Of a stretch of DNA of 64,000 bases, positions 36,082 through 44,300 are shown piece after piece. Origin of the DNA: Bacteroidales bacterium (GTDB lineage Bacteria; Bacteroidota; Bacteroidia; Bacteroidales; F082); contig JAFSJF010000037.1 of assembly GCA_017439405.1 (NCBI GenBank), positions 62,001 to 126,000 on the forward strand, written 5' to 3'. The notes below the pieces were generated by a model. The model saw nothing but the letters and a program-made list of their open reading frames with translations. It had not been told where the DNA came from and did not search any database. Made by a program: the position numbers and the translations under genes. Numbering within the stretch: the stretch's first letter is position 1; every line of letters starts with the position of its first letter.

Positions 36082-37371
36082 ATGGCCAAGAAAATACAAG
36101 ACTCAGACCTCCTATATTCCTTGTTGTTGCCTTACGTGAATTGGCACACGCGCCGCGCCTATCGCCGGTTTGAGGTGCATGGCAAGGAAAACCTGCCCCA
36201 TGACTGTGCCACGATTTTCGGAGTGAACCACAGCAACACACTGATGGACGCTTTGGTGCTTTTGTCTTCGGACAACATCAGGAAGGTGTTCATCGCGCGA
36301 GGCGACATCTTCAAGAACCCCATTGTGGCCAAGCTCCTGACTTTCTTCCGCATCCTTCCCATTTTCCGCATCCGCAACGGTGTGGCTGCCGTTCGCCAGA
36401 ACGACGAATCGCTCAACAAGGCCGTTGACGTGCTCCACGACCATGTTGACCTTTATCTCTTCCCCGAAGGCACCCATCGCACCAAGCACTCGCTGATGCG
36501 CATGGGCAAGGGCTTGTTCCACATCGCCGTGGACGCCAACAAGCAGTTTGGCGACCAAAGTCCGGTCTATATCATCCCCACTGCCATAGAGTATGGCGAC
36601 TATTTCCGTTTCCGGAGCACCGCCTTGATCAATTTCGGCGAGCCCATCAACGTGACGGAGTTCCTGAAGCAAGCCAACGAGGAAAACGAGGCCGTCGCCA
36701 TCAACAAGCTCAAGGACATGCTCGGAGTTGAGATCTCAAAGCTGTTTACCTACATTCCTGATGACGAGGACTATGATGCCATATGGGAAATCGTGAAGAT
36801 GAAAAACGAGAAACGTGTCGGTGGATTGTACCAGAAAATGCTTCGCAACCGCAAAACGGTGGAGAACGTGTTGAGATACAAGGAAGAACATCCTGATGAG
36901 GCCCAAAGGCTTTTCGTGCGCGTGAATCGTTTTGCCCAAGAGCGTGTGCGTCAGAGGGTTTCCGTCACCTCCACGGCGAAAAAATACCCTTTGCTCAATT
37001 CCTTGTGGAAAATCCTGCTGCTTTTGCTCGGACTTCCCTATTTCGCGGCCTCGGCGGCAGCCAATTTCCCCGTTTGGCTCAGCACCCTGATCATCAGAGG
37101 CAGGCTGAAGGATCCCGCCTTTGGCAATACCGTCAGCTTTGGCGTTGAGTTTGTGCTTTTCCCCATCATTTTCATTGTCGGCACGGTGCTGATGTTCTGT
37201 AAGTTGCCATGGCTTTGGGCCTTGGGCGGCACCGTGTTGCTCCATTTCTCCTATGTCTTTTTCGTCGATTACTGCGAGCTGCTCCGCCGCTGTGTCTCGG
37301 ATGTGCGCTGGAGTTTCAAGAGAAAGCTTAAGAGGCAATTTAAGGAACTGAATCTGAACAAGTTGTTTTAA
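36082..37371 (+). CDS. 1-acyl-sn-glycerol-3-phosphate acyltransferase-like membrane protein
   Basis: This 429-residue protein has the PlsC acyltransferase motifs NHSNTLMD (NHxxxxD, about residue 48) and FPEGTHR (about 128), with FRILPIFRIRNG between them. It probably acylates lysophosphatidate or a related glycerolipid at the inner membrane. It is longer than classical PlsC: the C-terminal third carries about three hydrophobic helices (LWKILLLLLGLPYFAASAAANF, FVLFPIIFIVGTVLMF, WALGGTVLLHFSYVFFV) and ends with a basic tail. The phosphatase gene follows after 19 nt. Confidence 0.85.
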   Translation: MAKKIQDSDLLYSLLLPYVNWHTRRAYRRFEVHGKENLPHDCATIFGVNHSNTLMDALVLLSSDNIRKVFIARGDIFKNPIVAKLLTFFRILPIFRIRNGVAAVRQNDESLNKAVDVLHDHVDLYLFPEGTHRTKHSLMRMGKGLFHIAVDANKQFGDQSPVYIIPTAIEYGDYFRFRSTALINFGEPINVTEFLKQANEENEAVAINKLKDMLGVEISKLFTYIPDDEDYDAIWEIVKMKNEKRVGGLYQKMLRNRKTVENVLRYKEEHPDEAQRLFVRVNRFAQERVRQRVSVTSTAKKYPLLNSLWKILLLLLGLPYFAASAAANFPVWLSTLIIRGRLKDPAFGNTVSFGVEFVLFPIIFIVGTVLMFCKLPWLWALGGTVLLHFSYVFFVDYCELLRRCVSDVRWSFKRKLKRQFKELNLNKLF

Positions 37372-37390
37372 CAATAAACCAATATATACC

Positions 37391-38101
37391 ATGTCACAAC
37401 GTTGGATCATCCCCGACATTCACGGATGCGCAAAAACCCTCAAGGTGCTGTTGGAAAACCAACTCAGGATTACCAAACATGACCAAATCTACTTTTTGGG
37501 CGACTACATCGACCGCGGCCCCGACGGGAAGGGTGTCATCGACTATCTCATGCAGCTGCAAAACGAGGAATACGAGGTGCATTTCCTGAAAGGCAACCAC
37601 GAGGACATGTGCGTGAAGGCCTTCGAGGCCGACCAGAAGAAGAAGCTCTTCGGCGGGAAGCACTTGGAACAGAAGGAATGGGAGGCCGTGGGAGCCAAAA
37701 ACACCTTGGAAAGCTTCGGCGTGAAACATCCGCGCGAGATTCCGCAGCTCTACATCGACTGGATGAACGCCTGCCTGCCCTACATCGAGCTGGAGGAATA
37801 CATCATCGTCCATGCTGGCATGAACTTCAAGATAGACAACCCCTTTGAGGACACACGAAGCATGATGTGGACACGTAATTTCAAGGTGGATTTCAGCAAG
37901 TCGCGCGGCAAGAAAATCGTCCACGGACACATCCCCGTCGATTACAGCTTTATGACTTTGGTCATCGAGAACAACGAAGCCTATGATTTTGTCGCTTTGG
38001 ACAATGGCGTATTCGTCACCGACAAGCCAGGCATGGGCAATTTGATGGCTTTCAATCCCGATACGAAACAGCTTGTGGCGCAGTCGAACATGGATTTTTG
38101 A
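37391..38101 (+). CDS. Metallophosphoesterase, PP1/PP2A-like serine/threonine phosphatase family
   Basis: This 236-residue calcineurin-fold phosphatase has the metal-binding motifs in order: IPDIHG (DxH), GDYIDRGPDG (GDxxDRG), KGNHED (GNHE), VHAG and a late HGHIP. The short length and GDYIDRGPDGKGVIDYL fit the bacterial PrpA/ApaH-like group, which act on phosphoproteins or dinucleoside polyphosphates; sequence alone does not decide. It is probably in an operon with the acyltransferase (19-nt gap). Confidence 0.88.
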   Translation: MSQRWIIPDIHGCAKTLKVLLENQLRITKHDQIYFLGDYIDRGPDGKGVIDYLMQLQNEEYEVHFLKGNHEDMCVKAFEADQKKKLFGGKHLEQKEWEAVGAKNTLESFGVKHPREIPQLYIDWMNACLPYIELEEYIIVHAGMNFKIDNPFEDTRSMMWTRNFKVDFSKSRGKKIVHGHIPVDYSFMTLVIENNEAYDFVALDNGVFVTDKPGMGNLMAFNPDTKQLVAQSNMDF

Positions 38102-38146
38102 TTTTTATCGAAAACGGATTTCGCGGATTTTCACAGACTCGCCGTT

Positions 38147-38169
38147 CCAGCGAATTTGCAATTCGCTGG
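38147..38169. repeat. Intergenic perfect hairpin (CCAGCGAATT/AATTCGCTGG)
   Basis: A 10-bp perfect stem with a 3-nt loop lies in the 142-bp gap between convergent genes. It has no T-run, so it is REP-like rather than a classical terminator. It is followed by simple repeats of the type CACGAATTTCCACGAAT at about 38202-38235. Confidence 0.6.
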
Positions 38170-38243
38170 TGCCGAGTAGGGGGATTTGCAATCTGTTGAA
38201 AAACACGAATTTCCACGAATATACCACGAATTTCCATAAATAA

Positions 38244-40823
38244 TTACCTCGTCCCGACGACCGCTGCATTCTTGAACTGCTTCACCTTGCCATCGAAGTT
38301 GAATATCTCGGTGACGACGACGTAAACGCCAACGGGAACGCGGTTGCCGTTGTTGTCCAAGCCGTTCCAAATTGCGCTGCCCTCCTGCCCCACCAGCTCG
38401 CCTTTCACCAAATGGCGCACCATCTGCCCAGCCACGTTGAAGATATAGGTGTTCATCGTGTAGCCCGCCTCGTCAAAATGATAATTGATGAAGCAGGCGT
38501 CGTCGTAGCCGTCTCCGTCGGGCGAGAACACGTCAGGGCTGATACTGATTTCGTCGGCGGAAGGCTCGGCGTTTTGCATCATCGAGTTGGGTTGCCCTGG
38601 CGTGCCGAAATGCACTCGCTCGGCGGCGGAATGCCAGTTGTCGGTCGCCATCGAAGGCTGCCCGAAGCTGACTCGCTCCAACGAAACGCCTTTGGTGACT
38701 TTGAGCAGCGGATAGTGCATCTTCTCGGAGAAACACATCTGGTCGATGGTTGTGCCGTCCTTGCCCATCAAAATGGCCGTTCCGCCTGCGTTGGCATAGC
38801 TCGGAAACGAGGCCATCTGAACGTAATTGTCTGTCGGGCAGTCGTATTGCTGCCCTACGATTTCGCTGTCGGCGGAAAGAAGGACATAAGTCTGGGGCAG
38901 GAAAAGTCGGCTGTCTGCTGAAACTTCTTTCAGGGTCGTATCGGCGGGATTGGGGAAGCTCTCCCTGACGACACCGAGCATCAAAGTGCTGAGGTTGAAG
39001 GTCTTGTCTGTCGGGTTGTAGAGTTCCACATAGTCCACGCCTGGCGAAATCGGGTCGAAAAGGATTTCGTTGATGAGGATTTCGCCTGCCGCAATCTCGT
39101 TCGGGATGCCGAAATGCACGCGGCTATCGGCACTGATGGGCGTACCAATGCAATTTTCCACACTGTTGATCATCAAGGTGTAAACAACCCCTTCCTCAAA
39201 GCTATGGTCGAACACCAGCTCCACGAAGGTGGCATCCATGGGGTTGATGTTGGCCTCTTGCGGATGGCTGCCCAACTCGTCAACAAGGTAGCGTTGCGGC
39301 TCCGTCAGGCTCGCGGGGTTCATCTGCTGGTCGAACCAAAGCTGCACGATGTAGTTGGAAAACATGCTGATACGTTCCACCATGGGTGCGGTGTTGTTCT
39401 CGCCGTTCACTGAGTTGAGCCGACCTGGCGTGCCGCCCGAGGCATCCATTGAGGCGGTCCAGTTGGCGGCACCGGCGCAGGGGTTCTGTGGGTCGGTTTG
39501 CTCCACCGACCAACCGCCGTCTTTTTTGTCGGGGTCGTGATACCAAGTGTTGCTGAAGTTCACGCGCGAGATCAGGCGGCCTTCCTTGCTGTAGAGGTAC
39601 ATGGCCGAGGAAGTGTTGCCCACCGAGAAGCTGCTGAAGCCGATGCAGTCGCCGTAATCTTTCAGTTCTTGAACCGCATCGCGATGACACAGAATAAGAT
39701 AGCCGTGCGGCGGAAGAACGTGGCTGCCGAAGGTGTTGTCGTTAGAGCCGATTTGTATCTGCCAGTCTTTCAGGTCGATGCCGAACTCGGTGGTGTTGTA
39801 AAGTTCCACGTATTCCCATTCGGGCAAGCCAACAACAGGTGTCGGGTCGGCCATGATTTCGTTGATGACCACGTCGTATTCCAAGGCTTCATAGACCGAG
39901 AATGCCATTGTTGTTGGCTCCATCGCGTTGTTCCATAGGTCTTTGATGTTGCTGACGGTCAAAGTATAGTTCACGCCGTTGCCGATTTCGCGCTCCAATT
40001 CCAGCACCACGATGACCAGATTATCGCCAAAATCGACTAAAGCAGGCTGGCCCAAACCGTTGTCGATGAAATAGTTGGTGGGATTAAGTGCTGTCGTCTC
40101 ATCAAGAGCCTCATCGAACGACAATTGCAGATGGGTCAGGTCGAGCACCTCGCAAGACAGAAGTTGGGGTGGGTCGTGGTCGACGATGCGCGGCCCGACA
40201 TAGACATCATCGAAATACACTTTCTTGGCATTGCTGGCCGTGAAAGAGGAATGAAGGCCAAAGAAACCACCTCTACCGTAGGTGTCGTCAACACCTTGTG
40301 CCTCAATGACATAAATACCGGAATTGTCATGGCAAGTCTGAAGTTTCCAGTTGCCCTCGCGGTCGCAGTTCACCTTGACGGCCACTGCAAACGATGACGC
40401 GATGGCTCCCTCAGCGCCGCGAAGAACGCTTTGCTGGCCGTCGGCACCCTTGCGGAACAGCTCGATGGCGTCGCTGCTGCCGCCTTCGCCGAAGCGCAGG
40501 AAATAGCCTTGCACAGCTTGCGACAAATCGGCATTGTCGGCGCAGAGCCAAACATCCGTGAAGTTGTTTCCCGAGGGGCTGAAGGCCTCGCGAATCCAGA
40601 ACTGCCATTCCATCGACTCAAACTCCGCGAAAGGCACCGAAAGATAGGCCGTGCCCGCTTCCTCGGTGTTGAGTTGAAGCTGTAAGTTGCTGTTTATGAT
40701 AAACTTGCCAACCGTTCCCGACCAAGTGGGGTTTTGGGTGAAGTCGCCGTCGGCGAAGTCGTCCGTCACTTGCGCGAGGAGCGACAAAGGGAGCAGCAGC
40801 AGGAAAAGGAGGAGTTTTTTCAT
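38244..40823 (-). CDS. Secreted lamin-tail-domain protein with FlgD-like C-terminal domain
   Basis: This 859-residue protein has a signal peptide (MKKLLLFLLLLPLSLLAQ). A concanavalin-like N-domain follows (about 20-205), then an SbsA-type Ig-like domain (DPPQLLSCEVLDLTHLQLSFDEAL), lamin-tail domain 1 (VINEIMADPTPVVGLPEWEYVELYN), a second SbsA-like domain (VERISMFSNYIVQLWFDQQM), lamin-tail domain 2 (LINEILFDPISPGVDYVELYN) and a C-terminal FlgD-like domain (ISPDVFSPDGDGYDDACFINY ... VPVGVYVVVTEIF). Such proteins are common T9SS cargo with a type-B-like end. It is cell-surface or secreted, possibly linked to extracellular nucleic acid or polysaccharide handling; function not proven. Transcribed divergently from surface operon B. 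Confidence 0.82.
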   Translation of the reverse strand: MKKLLLFLLLLPLSLLAQVTDDFADGDFTQNPTWSGTVGKFIINSNLQLQLNTEEAGTAYLSVPFAEFESMEWQFWIREAFSPSGNNFTDVWLCADNADLSQAVQGYFLRFGEGGSSDAIELFRKGADGQQSVLRGAEGAIASSFAVAVKVNCDREGNWKLQTCHDNSGIYVIEAQGVDDTYGRGGFFGLHSSFTASNAKKVYFDDVYVGPRIVDHDPPQLLSCEVLDLTHLQLSFDEALDETTALNPTNYFIDNGLGQPALVDFGDNLVIVVLELEREIGNGVNYTLTVSNIKDLWNNAMEPTTMAFSVYEALEYDVVINEIMADPTPVVGLPEWEYVELYNTTEFGIDLKDWQIQIGSNDNTFGSHVLPPHGYLILCHRDAVQELKDYGDCIGFSSFSVGNTSSAMYLYSKEGRLISRVNFSNTWYHDPDKKDGGWSVEQTDPQNPCAGAANWTASMDASGGTPGRLNSVNGENNTAPMVERISMFSNYIVQLWFDQQMNPASLTEPQRYLVDELGSHPQEANINPMDATFVELVFDHSFEEGVVYTLMINSVENCIGTPISADSRVHFGIPNEIAAGEILINEILFDPISPGVDYVELYNPTDKTFNLSTLMLGVVRESFPNPADTTLKEVSADSRLFLPQTYVLLSADSEIVGQQYDCPTDNYVQMASFPSYANAGGTAILMGKDGTTIDQMCFSEKMHYPLLKVTKGVSLERVSFGQPSMATDNWHSAAERVHFGTPGQPNSMMQNAEPSADEISISPDVFSPDGDGYDDACFINYHFDEAGYTMNTYIFNVAGQMVRHLVKGELVGQEGSAIWNGLDNNGNRVPVGVYVVVTEIFNFDGKVKQFKNAAVVGTR

Positions 40824-40845
40824 ATTGTAGGGATTTGGACGACTG

Positions 40846-40853
40846 CAAAATTA
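40846..40853 (-). promoter_or_regulatory. -7 box of the lamin-tail gene
   Basis: The minus strand reads TAATTTTG (TAnnTTTG), 22 nt upstream of the start codon. It lies about 40 nt from the divergent plus-strand box at 40895. Confidence 0.55.
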
Positions 40854-40894
40854 CAAATTTTCACCAAGCTTGCTAAAACTTATGGTTTTTTCCC

Positions 40895-40973
40895 TAAATT
40901 TGCCCCGAAATAAACCACCCAAAGTCTAATCAAACAAAAAACAACTATGACAACAGCGCAACAGGCGCAATGA
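40895..40973 (+). other. Headless remnant of the surface-operon leader (promoter box plus mini-frame)
   Basis: TAAATTTGCCCCGA (-7 box at 40895-40902) is followed by AAAGTCTAATCAAACAAA and a 9-codon frame ATG ... TGA (40947-40973, MTTAQQAQ). This matches 15496-15580 of leader A closely, but no helices follow. The next 90 bp (40974-41065) hold nothing recognisable, then a complete second leader head begins at 41066. It appears to be a partial duplication or a deletion relic. Confidence 0.6.
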
Positions 40974-41065
40974 CGGATGCGAACCGCTGACTTCATTGTT
41001 TTCCCATCCCGCAAGCATTTTGACGAAAAAACTTTGTTTTCTTCTCGCTCCAAAGAAAAATACCC

Positions 41066-41073
41066 TATATTTG
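41066..41073 (+). promoter_or_regulatory. -7 box of surface operon B
   Basis: TATATTTG (TAnnTTTG) is followed by CACCCGATAA, as at operon A. It gives a 5' UTR of about 320 nt before the ATG at 41397. Confidence 0.65.
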
Positions 41074-41152
41074 CACCCGATAATTCAACCCAAATCATCA
41101 CTAAACAAACCGCGTATGACATAACCCTCCCGACTCCGAAACAATTGAAGAT

Positions 41153-41340
41153 ATAGCGTTTGCTTAAAGGCTTGTGTTTTAGAGAACTTCCACATATTTG
41201 AAACACTACAGGCGATAAGCCGATGCCTATGTGTTTTTGCACATAGGTTTCACTGAAATAGTTGTAGTGTTTAGGCTGTGGAAGGCCCTCTAAAACCGAC
41301 TAGAGAAAGACAAAGTGAGCCTATGTTTTTTTGTTGCCCG
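41153..41340 (+). promoter_or_regulatory. Candidate structured leader RNA, copy B
   Basis: The layout is that of copy A, with different bases. P1 is GTTTTAGAG (176-184) with CTCTAAAAC (288-296). P2 is CTTCCACA (187-194) with TGTGGAAG (277-284). P3 is AAACACTACA (201-210) with TGTAGTGTTT (263-272). P4 is CCTATGTG (226-233) with CACATAGG (240-247). All are 41xxx coordinates and every helix is perfect. The AA/GCC internal loop between P1 and P2 is the same as in copy A. The 3' element GAGCCTATGT (317-326), followed by T7, can pair with ACATAGGTTT (241-250). Flanks ATAGCGTT.GCTTAAA and TTGTTGCCCG are shared. It ends 56 nt before the ATG of the 1935-residue surface protein. Confidence 0.78.
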
Positions 41341-41396
41341 CCAAGGGGATGAGGATAAAAAAGAGCGAAAACACAAACTTTTAAATACCTAAACCT

Positions 41397-44300
41397 ATGA
41401 ACAAGAAGATTTTACTTCGGAAAAGGCTGAAGCGAGCCGCCTTGCTCGTCCTGCTGCTGATGGCAGGATTGGGCCAATCACTCGCGCAGGAATACCATTA
41501 TGATTGGGATCCCAGTGCTTATGCAACCATGATGTCCATTACGGGCGTTGTCCAAATCGAAGGCGTAGAGCAATTCTCTACGGATTTGGAAATCGGTGCT
41601 TTCTGCGGCGACGAGTGCCGTGGACGCGAAAGAGCCAACGATGTGTTCTTTGCAATGCTTAACCACTACTACGTGTTCATGACCATCGGGGGCGACAACG
41701 GCGACCAACTCACCTTCCGCCTTTACGATCATGCCCTTGGGGAAGAAGTTAACGTGACCTGCTCCAATATGACTTTTGTAGTCGATGGGACGATTGGAGA
41801 CCCCGGTAGTCCTTATGTGTTCGATTTCGTAGATGAAACCACCCAAACCACCCAATTCGTCCAAGGCTGGAACTGGTGGTCGTCATACATAGAGATGGGC
41901 AACAATGGCTTTGCCATGCTCCAAGAGGGTCTTGGCACTAATGGCCAGATGATTAAGTCGATGAGCAACGGCTATGCGTCGTATTTGTCGGGTTTCGGTT
42001 GGTATGGCTCGCATACCAGCATCAACAACGAAAGCACCTACCAAATTCGCACCAACGCGGCCTGCACCGTAGAGATGACGGGCACTGCCGCCAACCCGGA
42101 AGACCATCCAATTTCGCTGACTCCAGGCTGGAACTGGATAGGCTTCCCATCGCCTTACGCGATGAGCGTCGACGAGGCATTCTCGAATTTCACGCCTTCA
42201 AACAATGACATGATTAAGGCACAGGAGTGTTTTGCCTTCTACTACACTGGCTACGGCTGGATGGGAACGCTTAAGACGATTGAGCCTGGCATGGGCTTGT
42301 TGTACAAGTCGAACAGTGCCAATAGTATTACGTTTGCCTATCCCACTCTTAATGAACCGTCGTCGGGTGGGGAAAACATCACCGCCGCCACGAACCACTG
42401 GGTGCCGAACATGCACCTTTATGAAAGCAACATGATTGTCACGGGCGTGGTGAACTTGAACAGCGAAGAACTCCAATCCGACCAATACGAGGTGGGTGCT
42501 TTCGTGGATGGCGAATGCCGTGGAAGCGCCAGGCCGATGTACGTTGAGGCTTTGGACCAGTATGTGGTCTTCCTGACTATCGCAGGTGGCTATGACAATA
42601 ACGGTAACGAAGTGATTTTCAAGCTGTATGACTATGAGAACGATGCGGAATTTACGATGAACGAAAGCTTGTCGTTTGAGGTGAATGGCGTCGTCGGTCT
42701 TCCTTCTGATGATGCGTATGAGTTTGGCTTCAGCAGCATAGTGGATATCACTTGCTGGGCGGATCCTTATGAAGGTGGCACTGTCACTGGCGCAGGTTCA
42801 TATGCCATTGGATCGACCTGCACCCTCACTGCCACAGCTGCCAACGCTGGTTATGAATTCCTATATTGGGCCGATGCGGATGGCAACTTTATTGATGTAG
42901 AAAATCCGTACACCTTCACCGTAACTGAGGATGCCGTTTTCGTGGCTGTCTTTTCCGCCAACATTTATTTCATCACGGCTATTGCCAGTCCCTCTTCAGG
43001 CGGCACTGTTACTGGCACAGGAAGTTACACTTACGGACAACTATGCACCTTAGTTGCCACACCAGACACAGGCTTCCACTTCGTCAACTGGACGAAAAAC
43101 GGCACGGTGGTCTCCACCGAGCTGGTTTACACCTTCACGGTCACTGAGAATTGCGATTTGGTGGCGCAGTTTGAGGAGTCAATTATTACCCAAACTACAG
43201 ACTTCACCCAGGGCTGGAACTGGTGGAGCACCTATGTCGAGGCTGATGATTTGTTCGACCAACTGAAGACCGGCCTTGGCGACAACGCACAGCAAATCAA
43301 GTCGAGCACCTCGTTTGTCAACTATTTCAGTGGTATGTGGATAGGCGGCCTGAACAGCATCAACAACGAGTCGTGCTACCTCATCAACGCCAACAATGCC
43401 TGCACGTTTGAGATGGCGGGCAATCAAGCCATGCCATCCAACCACCCCATCACCATCAACCCGAACTGGAACTGGATTGGCTATCCTTCGGCTTACGAAA
43501 TGAGCACCGTAGATGCTTTGTCAAATTTCACGCCTTCAAATGGTGATGTCATCAAAGGGCAGGAGTGCTTTGCTGTTTACAATGCTGGAATGTGGCTTGG
43601 CACCTTGAATACGCTTGAGCCAGGCATGGGACTGATGTACAAGTCGAACAGTGGCCAAAGCATTACAATGGTCTATGCAGAAGGTGAAGGAGGGGGAGAC
43701 CCGAACATCACGGCAGAGAACAACCACTGGGTGCCGAACTACCACGCCTATGAATACAATATGAACGTTGTGGGCATTATGACCTTGGACGGCATGGAAC
43801 TCCAATCCGACCAGTACGAGGTGGGCGCGTTCGTCGGCGACGAATGCCGTGGCAGCGTCAAGCCCATCTATGTTGATGCCTTGGACCAATATGTGGTGTT
43901 CTTGACTATTGCAGGTGGCAATGACAATAACGGTGACGAAGTGACCTTCAAACTGTATGACTATGAGAACGATGCGGAATTTACGATGAATGAAACTTTG
44001 TCCTTTGAGGTGAATGGCATCGTCGGTCTTCCTTCTGATGATGCGTATGAGTTTGAATTTAGCAGCATAGTGGATATCACTTGCACGGTTTATCCCGGTG
44101 AAGATGCTGGTACCGTCACAGGAACAGGGAGTTATACGGTGGGTGAGACTTGCACCCTTACCGCAACGGCCAACGAGGGTTATCACTTTGCCAGTTGGGT
44201 GCTTGATGACGAAGTGGTCTCCACTGCTGAAACCTACTCTTTCACTGTGACAGAAGATGCCGACTATGTGGCCAACTTCGAGCTGAATGTTTATGAAATC

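Noticed and set aside
40880..41242. 120-residue minus-strand frame across the operon B leader
   Set aside because: It has no recognisable features and runs through the promoter boxes and covarying helices, which explain the region better.
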